A stretch of 64,000 nt of DNA from Bacteroidota bacterium (GCA_018268015.1 JAFDXJ010000004.1:35372-99371); one strand, 5' to 3'; shown: positions 36,958 through 46,746, numbered from the stretch's first letter. Program-made: numbers and translations. The notes: a model not told the origin generated them from the letters alone.

Positions 36958-39495
36958 ATGAAATATTCTATTTTATTTTTAGGCTTTTCATTGATGCAAT
37001 TGTTTCCACCTGTGGTTATCAATCCAAAAGATGGAGTCTCGAACAATCTTCAAATTGTTCTTCCAGCAAAAATGGAGGCTCAAACATCTGCCCCAACAGA
37101 TTTTTTTGAATCCAATGCGGATGGAGACTGGGATGCACCCTCATCCTGGAAGTCTTCATCAGTGAGCAATTCCGGGCCCTGGACGATTCCAGCCACTTCT
37201 GTCCCTACGAATAATGCCCAGGGTATCGTAATAAAACATGCTATCAAAATATCAGCAGGCACTCAACAAACAGCAAAATTACTCGTCATAGCTAATGGAG
37301 GCACGTTAATTCAAACGAGTACAGGAGATTTATCCTTATATGATGAGGGCACCTCAGCAACAGATTTTCTTATTCAGAATGGTGGTGTCTATGAATTACA
37401 TGGATTGCAGCCTATTTATGTGAATAACCCGGTTGTAATCATTGAAAATGGTGGTATTGCCCGCGCCAATTCCAATGCATCAGGCGAAAGCGATGATTTT
37501 GCCCGTCAAACCAATGTTTATTTTAATACCGGCGCTGTGATGGAATGGAAAACCAGTCAACCATTTCAAACCGGGAATATGACTTATTTTCCCAATGCAA
37601 CAATAAATGATCATGCCATATTCAGAATCACTTCCACTCCATCCGGAGCTTTCGGTTCAAATACTTCAACCACTTTTAATGGGAAATTTGAAGTGGCATC
37701 CGGCTATACCTTTACTTTTTGGAATAAAGGGGATAAAATTTTCCGCGATGGTCTTGGTGGCGACGGCACTTTAGTGAGAGGTACTGATAATGCCAGGCCT
37801 TGCGGTGCCTTTAAAATTACCGGCACAAATGCTGTGATTGATGGCAACCTAAATCTTCAATTAGGAAAAAACAATTTCAATTCGAATGCCCTGGAAATTA
37901 CAAATGGCGCATTTGTAACGGTATCTGATCCAAATATACACATAGGCACTATCTCGAATCCCGGTGGTACATTACTCATGGAAGGCACATTGAATATTTC
38001 ATCCGGAATAAATATGGATATCCAATATGGAAATATTATTTTGAATGGAAATATGGCTTCATCCTCAAGTGGCGCCTTTTTAGCAGGAACTTCTCCGGGC
38101 AATACCATAAAAATAATAGTCGGTGGTTCTAATGGTTCTGCAGGGGTTTTAAAATTTAAGTCCGGGTATGATTTCATTGATAGTTTTACCATGAATCGAA
38201 CAGGTACTTCTACTCCAAGAATTATTTTAGGAACCTCTTTAACTGCGAATGAGTTTGTTTTAATATCCGGGAAAATAGTAACCGGCAACAACCTCATCTC
38301 CTGGAATAATGCAGGACCTACTTCTCAGGGAAATAAAGATAGTTATTTTGCCACCTGCACTGTGACAAATGATACGGATGAAAAGGGGACACCTTTAAGT
38401 TTTGCTCTTCCTTTTTCCGGCGATGTGGGTTTAAGAATTTTAAATGTAAATAATGAATTCCCAATTTATTTTCCGGCAGGCCCTAACCTGGAGAGTTTTA
38501 ATAAAGTGTTTTTACAAAATGAAAGTACTTTAAGTAATAACCCTTTTACCGTATCTATAGCGATTGGAGATATTGGGAATACACCTTTACCCCGGGTTAA
38601 TAGGATTTGGTATATTCATGAATCACTTCCAGGCACCTCTTCAGCAGATATGCGTCTTTATTTTACCAAACATACCATTACAAGTGGGTTTCCAGTTGAT
38701 CAGGATGAAGTGGAGTTTGGATTCGATTATGATGATTGCCATCTGATTCAGGAGACTTATGCAAATCAGTTTATACACAATGCCAATGGCGCAGATATTA
38801 TGCAATATGCATCTGCTCCCGACCTAAGTGAAATCTATGCCAGATATTCACGTGGCATAAGTTATGGATTGGATGGAGATAATAATGGTATTGATACGTT
38901 TTCCAGGTTTTCCATTGTCAATGCACAAGGAATTGTTTTACCGGTGAAAATGACTGCATTTAATGTATATGAAAAGAATCTTACAGCGCACCTTTCCTGG
39001 AAAATTTTTAACGAAAATCAAATAAAAAATTATGTAATTGAAAGTTCCGTAGATGGGAAAAAATTTACCAAAATTGGGATTATATATCCTCAACGGATAT
39101 TCAGCCAGGAAAAGAATTATCATTTCATGGACTCATTCCCTTTTTCAGGAGAAAATTTTTACAGGATAAAAATGACAAGTGAAAATAATATGTTCCATTT
39201 TTCTGAAATAAAGAAAATATTGATAAGACTTCCAGAGACTTTTGCAGATATATTTCCAAATCCTATTTCTTCTAAATTACCGGATATCCGCGTACGTTTT
39301 CATCAAATGGTTTCCGGCAATCTTGAAGTCTCCTTGTACAATATTGAAGGAATCATAGTAGATACAAAACATAGATGTCTGAAAAACAGTTTTGTGGAAT
39401 CCTTTCAACTCAAAAGCTCGCTTATCCCGGGAATTTATTTTCTGAAAATAAAAATGGGAGATGCTATTCAAATTAAACAACTATTAATACATTAG
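36958..39495 (+). CDS. Large surface protein with type IX type A sorting domain
   Basis: An 845-residue secreted protein from the ATG at 36958, chosen over the TTG at 36931. A hydrophobic signal segment (MKYSILFLGFSLMQLF) precedes a beta-helix-like repeat region with many Asn/Gly/Thr turns (for example NGGVYELHGL, GGTLLMEGTLNIS). Around residues 660-750 an Fn3-like or Ig-like module appears (LTAHLSWKIFNENQIKNYVIESSVDGKKFTKIG). The final 80 residues form a sorting domain (IFPNPISSKLPDIRVRF, then IPGIYFLKIKMGDAIQIKQLLIH). It is probably a cell-surface or matrix protein. No enzymatic site was seen. Confidence 0.85.
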   Translation: MKYSILFLGFSLMQLFPPVVINPKDGVSNNLQIVLPAKMEAQTSAPTDFFESNADGDWDAPSSWKSSSVSNSGPWTIPATSVPTNNAQGIVIKHAIKISAGTQQTAKLLVIANGGTLIQTSTGDLSLYDEGTSATDFLIQNGGVYELHGLQPIYVNNPVVIIENGGIARANSNASGESDDFARQTNVYFNTGAVMEWKTSQPFQTGNMTYFPNATINDHAIFRITSTPSGAFGSNTSTTFNGKFEVASGYTFTFWNKGDKIFRDGLGGDGTLVRGTDNARPCGAFKITGTNAVIDGNLNLQLGKNNFNSNALEITNGAFVTVSDPNIHIGTISNPGGTLLMEGTLNISSGINMDIQYGNIILNGNMASSSSGAFLAGTSPGNTIKIIVGGSNGSAGVLKFKSGYDFIDSFTMNRTGTSTPRIILGTSLTANEFVLISGKIVTGNNLISWNNAGPTSQGNKDSYFATCTVTNDTDEKGTPLSFALPFSGDVGLRILNVNNEFPIYFPAGPNLESFNKVFLQNESTLSNNPFTVSIAIGDIGNTPLPRVNRIWYIHESLPGTSSADMRLYFTKHTITSGFPVDQDEVEFGFDYDDCHLIQETYANQFIHNANGADIMQYASAPDLSEIYARYSRGISYGLDGDNNGIDTFSRFSIVNAQGIVLPVKMTAFNVYEKNLTAHLSWKIFNENQIKNYVIESSVDGKKFTKIGIIYPQRIFSQEKNYHFMDSFPFSGENFYRIKMTSENNMFHFSEIKKILIRLPETFADIFPNPISSKLPDIRVRFHQMVSGNLEVSLYNIEGIIVDTKHRCLKNSFVESFQLKSSLIPGIYFLKIKMGDAIQIKQLLIH

Positions 39496-39496
39496 G

Positions 39497-39916
39497 TTAG
39501 CGTAACCTGTCCACACTTTTTACTAATTTCTGATCCAGGTATATTCCTCTCGCAGCAAAGAACAAAAAAATGGGCATAAAAAAGGTAAACATGGAAGTAA
39601 TGGTCAGGTTTCCATCAATATATTTTGATTTAATGATGGAAAAATATAAAAATATTAAGCCTAAAGAAACAATAAAAGTGACCAGGGTTATCCTTAATTG
39701 CATTTTCCTGTCTTTAAATAAAAACACGCAGATAAAAGAAGCAATAGCTATTGCCACGGTTAAAATAATGAGTGGAATAGTCGTTTTTCCATTTAATTCG
39801 GAAAACACTTTTTGACTATTTTCAATAATATTTCCAGAATAAAAAGGGAATTTGAAAGTACAAAATCCACAAGCAGTAGCAATCAGTAACCATAATGTTT
39901 GTATTCTTTGTATCAT
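39497..39916 (-). CDS. DUF4293 family membrane protein
   Basis: A 139-residue protein from the ATG at 39916 with four transmembrane helices. It opens MIQRIQTLWLLIATACGF, the usual start of DUF4293 proteins, a small family almost confined to Bacteroidota. Function is unknown. Its stop is one base from the end of the convergent surface-protein gene, so the two transcripts must overlap or share a terminator region. Confidence 0.85.
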   Translation of the reverse strand: MIQRIQTLWLLIATACGFCTFKFPFYSGNIIENSQKVFSELNGKTTIPLIILTVAIAIASFICVFLFKDRKMQLRITLVTFIVSLGLIFLYFSIIKSKYIDGNLTITSMFTFFMPIFLFFAARGIYLDQKLVKSVDRLR

Positions 39917-40059
39917 GCTGAACAAAATTTAAGAATTGTAAAAATAAATAAAAAAGATGTCGGAAAACTGTAAAACCTGCGCTATATTTTTTGAAAAAAT
40001 TTATCTTCGCGACCCGCTGAATGCATAATCGTTAAAGCGATTCAATAAAATAAGAATAC

Positions 40060-41379
40060 ATGTTTAATAATCTCACGGACAAATTAGAGTCAGCATTTAA
40101 AAACATCAAAGGAGAAGGCAGGATCAATGAGTTGAATATTGCCAATACTTTAAAAGATATTCGTCGAGCCTTAATAGACGCTGATGTTAATTATAAGATT
40201 GCCAAAGAATTTACAGACAAGGTCAAAGAGAAGGCTGTTGGCGAAAAAGTGTTGAATGCAATCAGTCCGGGCCAATTAATGGTAAAAATTGTAAAAGATG
40301 AATTGGCTTCATTGATGGGTGGAACTCAGGCTGCTTTTTCCATTTCTGGAAAACCTGCTATTATACTTATAGCCGGTTTGCAGGGAAGTGGTAAAACTAC
40401 TTTGAGTGGAAAATTGGCCTATTTTTTAAAAAATAAAAAGGGAAAAAATCCTTTATTAGTGGCTGCTGATGTGTATAGGCCAGCGGCAATAAACCAGTTA
40501 CATGTTTTAGGAGAACAGGTAGGCGTGGATGTTTACAGCGAATCGGACAATAAAGACGTTGTTCTTATTGCACAAAATGCCATTGCAGAAGCTAAAAAAT
40601 TGAATAAAAATGTGGTTATCATTGATACAGCGGGCAGGTTAGCTATTGATGAAGAAATGATGACTGAAGTAGCGCATATTAAAGAAGCAGTAAATCCATC
40701 AGAAATCCTGTTTGTAGTGGATAGTATGACCGGGCAGGATGCGGTAAATACGGCCAAAGCATTTAATGACCGGCTAGATTTTACCGGTGTGGTATTGACT
40801 AAATTAGATGGGGATACCCGTGGTGGTGCAGCATTATCCATAAAGTATACGGTTGAAAAGCCCATAAAATTTGTCAGCAATGGCGAGAAAATGGAAATGC
40901 TGGATGAATTTTATCCTGAAAGAATGGCGCAAAGAATTTTGGGCATGGGTGATATTACAAGCCTCGTGGAAAAAGCACAGGAGAATTATGATGAAGAACA
41001 AGCCAAAAAGCTGGAAAAAAAGATTCGCAGAAACCAGTTTGATTTCCAGGATTTCCTGGAACAGCTCCAGCAAATAAAAAAAATGGGGAATCTTAAAGAT
41101 ATTATGGGTATGATACCAGGTATGGGAAAAGCCATTAAAGATGTGGATATCAAAGATGATGCATTCAAAGGCATTGAAGCCATCATCAAAAGCATGACGC
41201 CTTTTGAAAGAGCGAACCCGGATATCATTACACAAAGCAGGCGACAAAGGTTAGCCCGGGGATCCGGAAAAGATATTTCAGAAATCAATGCATTGATGAA
41301 ACAATTTGATCAAATGCGCCAAATGATGAAAAACATGAACAAAATGCCGATACCCAAAATGCCCGGTTTCAAACGATAA
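40060..41379 (+). CDS. ffh: Signal recognition particle GTPase Ffh
   Basis: A 439-residue SRP54 protein. The N helical domain is followed by the G domain with GLQGSGKTT (106-114), DTAGR (about 190-194) and TKLDGDTRGGA, then a methionine-rich M domain (MKNMNKMPIPKMPGFKR at the end). It binds SRP RNA and signal sequences and brings ribosomes to FtsY and the Sec translocon. It precedes rpsP on the same strand by 116 bp. The partner genes rimM and trmD of the enterobacterial ffh-rpsP cluster are not present. Confidence 0.97.
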   Translation: MFNNLTDKLESAFKNIKGEGRINELNIANTLKDIRRALIDADVNYKIAKEFTDKVKEKAVGEKVLNAISPGQLMVKIVKDELASLMGGTQAAFSISGKPAIILIAGLQGSGKTTLSGKLAYFLKNKKGKNPLLVAADVYRPAAINQLHVLGEQVGVDVYSESDNKDVVLIAQNAIAEAKKLNKNVVIIDTAGRLAIDEEMMTEVAHIKEAVNPSEILFVVDSMTGQDAVNTAKAFNDRLDFTGVVLTKLDGDTRGGAALSIKYTVEKPIKFVSNGEKMEMLDEFYPERMAQRILGMGDITSLVEKAQENYDEEQAKKLEKKIRRNQFDFQDFLEQLQQIKKMGNLKDIMGMIPGMGKAIKDVDIKDDAFKGIEAIIKSMTPFERANPDIITQSRRQRLARGSGKDISEINALMKQFDQMRQMMKNMNKMPIPKMPGFKR

Positions 41380-41495
41380 TCCGGCATTGTTGAAAAAAAC
41401 GAAAAAAAATATTTTTATTTAAAGGAATTGTCTTAGCTTCGCCATCCAAATTTATTGTTAACCTTATTCAATTAGCCTTTAAATTTCTATTTAAC

Positions 41496-41969
41496 ATGGC
41501 AGTAAAAATCAGACTACAAAGACACGGCTCTAAGAAGAGACCTTTCTATTTTATCGTTATTGCGGACGCCAGATCTCCAAGAGATGGAAAGTTTATTCAA
41601 AAAATTGGTACCTATAATCCATTGACCGTACCAGCGACTATTATTCTGGACAGGCAGAAAGCGCTTGAATGGCTTCATAAGGGAGCTCAACCAACGGATA
41701 CCGTTAGACGAATTCTTTCTTTCAAAGGAGTATTATTCTTAAAACATCTTTTGCGTGGTGTAAAATTGGGTTTATTTGATGAAGCCACAGCTATGGTTAA
41801 ATTTCAATCATGGCATGATGAGCATGAAAGAAATTCAAAGCGTCGCTCAGATGATCACAAGAAAAATCAACATGCGAAAAAAACAGCCGCACCGGTTGTT
41901 CAAAAAGTAGAAGACGTAAAGGCCCCATTAGCTGAGTCCACAGAAAATAGTGAACCCTCAGAGGCTTAG
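41496..41969 (+). CDS. rpsP: 30S ribosomal protein S16
   Basis: A 157-residue S16 with the conserved core at 1-80 ([40 protein letters not shown]). It carries a long, Lys/Ala/Glu-rich extension with helix-like pattern (residues 100-157) that E. coli S16 lacks. Such extensions are common in Bacteroidota, so this is a lineage feature rather than damage. S16 helps assemble the 30S head and body. A strong terminator lies 22 bp after the stop. Confidence 0.96.
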   Translation: MAVKIRLQRHGSKKRPFYFIVIADARSPRDGKFIQKIGTYNPLTVPATIILDRQKALEWLHKGAQPTDTVRRILSFKGVLFLKHLLRGVKLGLFDEATAMVKFQSWHDEHERNSKRRSDDHKKNQHAKKTAAPVVQKVEDVKAPLAESTENSEPSEA

Positions 41970-41991
41970 ATCCCTTGTAAATTAATTTCTT

Positions 41992-42022
41992 AAAGGTCTT
42001 ATCATAGATGAGACCTTTTTTT
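41992..42022 (+). terminator. Intrinsic terminator after rpsP
   Basis: AAAGGTCT pairs with AGACCTTT. The stem continues inward through ATC/GAT around an ATA loop. A run of seven T follows. It is a textbook Rho-independent terminator. Confidence 0.93.
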
Positions 42023-42153
42023 ATTTGTTGGTGTTTTTTGCAAGATCAATTATTTTTTAACCAGTATCTTTTTTCAGATTTTTTAAAATCATTCATCTGA
42101 AGAATATCTTTTTATTGCATTTCTACACAATCCTCTTTTTGAAAAAACGGTCT

Positions 42154-42208
42154 ATTTGCAGATCTTAACTTTTTTGACTTTATATAAAAGCTAATTTGCA
42201 GATCTTAA
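42154..42208. repeat. Direct repeat of 15 bp, 40 bp apart
   Basis: ATTTGCAGATCTTAA occurs at 42154-42168 and again at 42194-42208, identical in all 15 bases, with starts 40 bp apart (near four helical turns). The second copy ends 16 bp before the thioredoxin-like gene start. It may be a pair of operators or a short duplication. Confidence 0.9.
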
Positions 42209-42224
42209 TACTTAAAATACCAGG

Positions 42225-42728
42225 ATGAAAAACTTTTTTTTAATGCTATTACTTTTAGGCAGCACTTCCGTATTTTCACAAGAGACTTTTGATACCATTC
42301 CCCCATATCAAAAAGATTCTACATTCCCTCACTTCATGCTCTTGCAGACGGATAGCACCTGGTTTTTAGAAAACCAACTTCCAAGAGATAAACCGGTTGT
42401 CATTATCTATTTCAGTCCGACCTGTGGCCATTGCCAACTTACTGCCAATGAATTCAAACGACAAAGTCAGGATCTTCAAAATATTTTTTTTGTATGGGCA
42501 AGCTATAGCCCAATGGATGAGATAAAAACATTCGCCCAAAATTTTGATTTATTATATCATCCAAACATTCGAATTGGCAGAGATCCGAATTATATTATCC
42601 CGGCTTATTTCAGGGTAAAATATACCCCCTTTATAGCTGTTTATAATCTTCATGGAAAAATAATTAAGACATTTGAATTCGGCACTGATCCAGAAACCAT
42701 CATAGATATATTGAAACAAATCCTGTAA
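42225..42728 (+). CDS. Exported thioredoxin-like protein (ResA/TlpA type)
   Basis: A 167-residue redoxin with a signal peptide (1-19, ending VFSQ). The thioredoxin active site is Cys67-Gly-His-Cys70 in FSPTCGHCQ. The cis-Pro region is visible near VKYTPFIAVYN. Such proteins reduce disulfides in the periplasm, often for cytochrome maturation or envelope repair. A 15-bp direct repeat sits just upstream. It is monocistronic between rpsP and mdh. Confidence 0.85.
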   Translation: MKNFFLMLLLLGSTSVFSQETFDTIPPYQKDSTFPHFMLLQTDSTWFLENQLPRDKPVVIIYFSPTCGHCQLTANEFKRQSQDLQNIFFVWASYSPMDEIKTFAQNFDLLYHPNIRIGRDPNYIIPAYFRVKYTPFIAVYNLHGKIIKTFEFGTDPETIIDILKQIL

Positions 42729-42741
42729 TTTTTAACGGTCA

Positions 42742-42772
42742 TTGTTTCAATTCTATCTAGTTTGTATCTTTA
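42742..42772 (+). promoter_or_regulatory. Bacteroidota-type promoter of the malate dehydrogenase gene
   Basis: TTG (42742-42744) and TATCTTTA (42765-42772) are separated by 20 bp, matching TTG-N17-23-TAnnTTTG except for the last base. The element starts upstream of the earliest in-frame codon, so the ATG at 42819 is the likely true start. Confidence 0.6.
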
Positions 42773-42818
42773 CGCGCCTTCAAAATGGGCAACATTTTTT
42801 TACATAAATTCAAAAAAC

Positions 42819-43748
42819 ATGAAAATTACAGTTGTTGGCGCCGGTGCTGTTGGCGCCACTTGTGCTGATAATATCGCACGAGCATCACTTTGCACGGACC
42901 TGGTATTGCTGGACATTAAAGAAGGTTTATCCGAAGGGAAAGCCCAGGATATGATGCAAAGCGCTGCTTTGCTTGGTTTTGAAACCAGAGTGACAGGAAG
43001 CACAAAGGATTATGAAAAAACTGCCGGATCTTCTGTGGTAGTGGTTACTTCCGGCATTCCGCGGAAGCCGGGAATGACCAGGGAAGAACTCATAGGTACC
43101 AATGCCGGTATTGTGAAAGATGTGGTATCAAATATCTTAAAACACTCGCCCGATGCAATTTTCATTATCATATCCAATCCTATGGATACCATGACATACC
43201 TTGCATTGACTTCCAGTGGTATTGCAAAAAATCGAATTATCGGAATGGGTGGTACTTTAGATAGCTCCCGTTTCCGTTATCAATTAAGCACCCATTTACA
43301 ATGTAGCCCTGCTGATCTAAATGCCGTAGTTGTAGGTGGCCATGGAGATACTACCATGATCCCTTTAATTCGTATGGCTACCTGGAATAGTGTACCTGTT
43401 ACCAATTTCCTGAGTGAAGAGAAACAAAAACAAATTGTGAGCGACACAATGGTTGGAGGAGCCACACTTACAAAACTCATAGGCACTTCAGCATGGTATG
43501 CACCGGGCGCAGCAGGGGCCGCTTTAGTAAAGAGTATAGTAAGGGATGAGAAAAAATTATATACTTGCTCCGTTATGCTTGATGGGGAATATGGTCAAAA
43601 GGATATTTGTATTGGTGTACCGGTGATTATCGGAAAAAATGGATGGGAAAAAATTCTTGATTTCAATCTAAATGAAGAAGAAAAACAATCCTTTGAAAAA
43701 AGCGCTGCAGCTGTAAGAGCCATGAATGATGTCCTTAAAACACTTTAG
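42819..43748 (+). CDS. mdh: Malate dehydrogenase (LDH-like type)
   Basis: A 309-residue NAD-dependent dehydrogenase. The Rossmann motif GAGAVGATCADNIA starts at residue 7. The substrate loop contains RKPGMTREELI with the substrate-binding Arg pair, and the catalytic His lies in VVGGHGDTTMIPL. Length and the R-K-P-G-M-T loop fit the malate dehydrogenase of Bacteroidota rather than lactate dehydrogenase. It converts malate and oxaloacetate in the citric acid cycle. The start is the ATG at 42819. Earlier in-frame codons precede the promoter. Confidence 0.92.
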   Translation: MKITVVGAGAVGATCADNIARASLCTDLVLLDIKEGLSEGKAQDMMQSAALLGFETRVTGSTKDYEKTAGSSVVVVTSGIPRKPGMTREELIGTNAGIVKDVVSNILKHSPDAIFIIISNPMDTMTYLALTSSGIAKNRIIGMGGTLDSSRFRYQLSTHLQCSPADLNAVVVGGHGDTTMIPLIRMATWNSVPVTNFLSEEKQKQIVSDTMVGGATLTKLIGTSAWYAPGAAGAALVKSIVRDEKKLYTCSVMLDGEYGQKDICIGVPVIIGKNGWEKILDFNLNEEEKQSFEKSAAAVRAMNDVLKTL

Positions 43749-43775
43749 GAATCTCTTTATGATATCAGAAAAAAG

Positions 43776-43804
43776 AAACCCCGGAAAAAACCGGGGTTTG
43801 TTTG
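43776..43804 (+). terminator. Terminator after mdh
   Basis: AAACCCCGG and CCGGGGTTT form a perfect 9-bp stem around an A6 loop, followed by a T-rich stretch. It lies 27 bp beyond the mdh stop. Confidence 0.88.
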
Positions 43805-44078
43805 TAAATCCCCCAAACCTTGATGTAAAAAACATTGAGGTATAAAAATAAATCACCGGGTCAATAATTCATTTCGCAATGAGTAAATGGATATTTTGGT
43901 TTATTGAATGGTATTCTTTTATTTGGAGCGGTAGTAAATATTGACACACACCGACTTTCAGAATAAAATATCATCCTTTATCTTATAGAAATCAACTATT
44001 CAAATACTCCATCCGTCTAATAAATAATTCTGTAAAAAAAAATCGCTTTAATGAAAGGTAGCTTTCAATTGGCAATGA
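43805..44078. other. Non-coding gap between mdh terminator and the minus-strand transferase gene
   Basis: With the terminator the gap totals 330 bp. The rest is AT-rich. No ORF, RNA gene or clear regulatory element was seen. Confidence 0.5.
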
Positions 44079-46058
44079 TTATTTTTTATTATTCAAAATC
44101 ATATAGCGGGAAGTCTCATAAAAGGCATTGGTCATATTTCTGAACTGATTGCGTAAAGAATCAGTAAGTACTAATTTTTGATTATCTGTCATACTTACAA
44201 ACTGCTCCGGGCTGGAATTATGAATACCGAAACTGTAATAATATTTTTCGTTCAAAACGCCGATACGTTTCAGGTCCGGGTCAAAAATGAATGCATAGCC
44301 ATTTTGTAAAGAATCTTTATGTGAAAGCAGGTCACGGCCCAGGCTGGTATTCTTATAGGGTATTTTACACAAACCGGCAATGGTAGGTAATATATCCAAT
44401 TGTGATGCCGGGAAAGAATACCTGGCGGAAGACAACATAAAAGGGGCATATATCAATAATGGTGTATGCTCTGAGGTGAGCCCTTGTTCTGTCCAGGCCT
44501 TGGGAAACATATTTCCGGCATCGCCACGGATACCATGATCACCGGTAAAAACAAAAATGGTGTTTTTAAAATAATCATTTTTTTGTGCTGCATTCATAAA
44601 TTGTTTGTAACAAAAATCGGTATAGCGAAATGCATTATACTCATCCTCATCTTCAAAGCCATATTTTTTCAAACTGTCTTTGGACATTTTTTTCTTTGAA
44701 AACAAGGCGAGATCTTCTTTTGGAATGGTATATGGCCGATGATTATCTGCTGTTTGAATAACTGCAAAAAAAGGAGATTTAACTTTAGCTAAAATTTTAT
44801 CTGATTCAAGAAATAAATTTTTATCACTAATACCCCATACATCAATTTTTTTGGCACTATAATCTTCCTGCTCATATAAGCGTACATCCTGGATATTATT
44901 AGTGATTAACCCACGAATATTCGCCCAGCTGGCAGAGCCGCCAATAAAATAATACTTTTCGTATCCTTTAAATGCATTGATAATGGTATGCTGATCTACA
45001 GCTTGTGGATTCCTGCTGGAAGTGTTGGTTATTTCAATATCCGGGATTCCTGTAAGGGTCGCCCATACCCCCCGGGCCGTTCCATAAGAAGGTGTAAAAT
45101 ACCGGTCAAAAAAGATTCCGGTATTGCACAATTCATTAAAAAAAGGAGTCGTGTTTAAAGGGTTTCCATACATAGAACTTTTATAAGCACTGAAGGATTC
45201 ACAAATAACTAAAATAATATTGGGCTTAACCGCTTCAGAAGAATCAGGGAGAATAACCCTTTCGAAATTCAATGTAGATTCATTAGGATTTGTGACACCG
45301 AGGTATTTGCTCATTAAAGGGTAATATTTCCGGGTGGCTACTGGGTCATCATTCACTACTTTAAAATCTAATGAGCTAAAAAAAGACTGAAAAGGATTTA
45401 AAGACACATTGGATGCATAATCATTATTAAAAACAAATGCATCACTCCAGCGGAGGGGAAACTGTCCCACTCTTCCAAATATACCCAAGCCTAAAATGAT
45501 AAAAAAAACAACCCCCCAGCTAATCCTGGATAACCTTGTAGAATGAGGTTTCCGGGATAGCATAAAATTGTAAATGATGTGTACTATGGCAATCAGTAAT
45601 CCAACAAAAAGTAAAATACCCAGTAATATCCAAATCACCGGATATGTTTGCCAGATCATTCCAAATGAGATTTTTGCATCATGTAGGTAAGAGAGGATTG
45701 TTGCCGTTAGCCGTTGTGATAAATAGGCATAATTAGCAAAATCAAAGACATAAAAAACCATACATAAAACAATTGCCAGCCACAGTATAAAAAAAGCAAC
45801 AGCCCTGCCTGCTTTCCGGTCAAATGGATGAAGTGGCTTAATACTTCCAAGTAAAAATAAGATCATGGAAATAATACATACATCGCGAAAATCATAGCGA
45901 AGGCCCAAAATAAACAAATCCTTATAAGGAATTGCCGATCCTGCAGGTGCTTTAAAAGCAAGGACAAGGGCTAAACGCAATAAAGTCATGATAATCATAA
46001 AAAATATTGCCGTTATTCCAATCCATTGAATGTATCTTGGTATTTTTAATTTTCTCAT
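44079..46058 (-). CDS. LtaS-like membrane sulfatase-fold transferase
   Basis: A 659-residue protein from the ATG at 46058. The N-terminal third has about five transmembrane helices. The remainder is an alkaline phosphatase-superfamily domain with PNIILVICESFSAYKSSMYG (the first metal-site region), the nucleophile region SYGTARGVWATLTG with Thr as the likely nucleophile, and the metal-binding VFTGDHGI. This is the LtaS/OpgB group, which transfers phosphoglycerol or phosphoethanolamine-like groups from lipid donors. In a Gram-negative host it cannot make lipoteichoic acid, so the acceptor may be a lipid or glycan. It is monocistronic and divergent from the PAP2 gene. Confidence 0.88.
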   Translation of the reverse strand: MRKLKIPRYIQWIGITAIFFMIIMTLLRLALVLAFKAPAGSAIPYKDLFILGLRYDFRDVCIISMILFLLGSIKPLHPFDRKAGRAVAFFILWLAIVLCMVFYVFDFANYAYLSQRLTATILSYLHDAKISFGMIWQTYPVIWILLGILLFVGLLIAIVHIIYNFMLSRKPHSTRLSRISWGVVFFIILGLGIFGRVGQFPLRWSDAFVFNNDYASNVSLNPFQSFFSSLDFKVVNDDPVATRKYYPLMSKYLGVTNPNESTLNFERVILPDSSEAVKPNIILVICESFSAYKSSMYGNPLNTTPFFNELCNTGIFFDRYFTPSYGTARGVWATLTGIPDIEITNTSSRNPQAVDQHTIINAFKGYEKYYFIGGSASWANIRGLITNNIQDVRLYEQEDYSAKKIDVWGISDKNLFLESDKILAKVKSPFFAVIQTADNHRPYTIPKEDLALFSKKKMSKDSLKKYGFEDEDEYNAFRYTDFCYKQFMNAAQKNDYFKNTIFVFTGDHGIRGDAGNMFPKAWTEQGLTSEHTPLLIYAPFMLSSARYSFPASQLDILPTIAGLCKIPYKNTSLGRDLLSHKDSLQNGYAFIFDPDLKRIGVLNEKYYYSFGIHNSSPEQFVSMTDNQKLVLTDSLRNQFRNMTNAFYETSRYMILNNKK

Positions 46059-46113
46059 GGCACACAAAAGTAAGGATTAAATCTTCTGTGTTGCCAACAG
46101 GCAATTAGATGTT

Positions 46114-46746
46114 ATGATATTATTAAACCAATTTTCCACAGGCTCAATGCACCTCTTCCTTTCCAATATTCTCGATCTTGACCGGGAACTTTTTTTGAAA
46201 ATAAATAATAGTTGGACCAATTCTTTCCTAAACCAGGTATTTCCCTGGTGGCGGGATGCTTCTACCTGGACGCCTCTCTATCTTTTTTTGTTGTTGTTTA
46301 TTTTTTTGAATTTCGGATGGAAAGCATGGCCATGGCTACTCGCTTTAATTTTAACCATAACCATTTCAGATCAATTAAGCAGTAACCTTTTAAAAAACTG
46401 GGTAGCCAGGCCAAGGCCTTGTAATGATGAATTTCTGCGAATGCAGGTAAACTTACTGATCAATCGTTGCCCGGTAAGTGGGAGCTTTCCTTCTTCACAT
46501 GCCGTGAATCATTTTGCTGCAGCTGTATTCTTTTATCAAACATTAAAAAAATACCTGGGAAAATGGTCTCTCCTTTTCTTTTTATGGGCAGCCACGATCA
46601 GTTATGGACAGGTATATGTCGGCGTCCATTATCCATTAGATATTTTAGGCGGAGCGATTATTGGAAGTATACTTGGTTATATGACAAGTTCCATTTTTCT
46701 TAGGCGTATTGGTATGCCACCTTTGCTAACTTTTGAAAGAAATTGA
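46114..46746 (+). CDS. PAP2-family phosphatase
   Basis: A 210-residue membrane phosphatase; an ATG at 46147 gives the family-typical start close to LDLDRELFLKIN and may be the true start. The three catalytic motifs are present: KNWVARPRPC (KxxxxxxRP), PSSHAVNHF (PSxH) and the final GVHYPLDILGG (HxxxD). Six transmembrane helices are expected. PAP2 enzymes dephosphorylate undecaprenyl pyrophosphate, phosphatidylglycerophosphate or phosphatidic acid; the substrate here is not determined. It lies divergently from the LtaS-like transferase gene. Confidence 0.88.
   Translation: MILLNQFSTGSMHLFLSNILDLDRELFLKINNSWTNSFLNQVFPWWRDASTWTPLYLFLLLFIFLNFGWKAWPWLLALILTITISDQLSSNLLKNWVARPRPCNDEFLRMQVNLLINRCPVSGSFPSSHAVNHFAAAVFFYQTLKKYLGKWSLLFFLWAATISYGQVYVGVHYPLDILGGAIIGSILGYMTSSIFLRRIGMPPLLTFERN

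Noticed and set aside
37857..38297. 146-residue minus-strand ORF opposite the large surface protein
   Set aside because: Antisense shadow of a repeat-rich coding frame with a sorting domain; no independent support.
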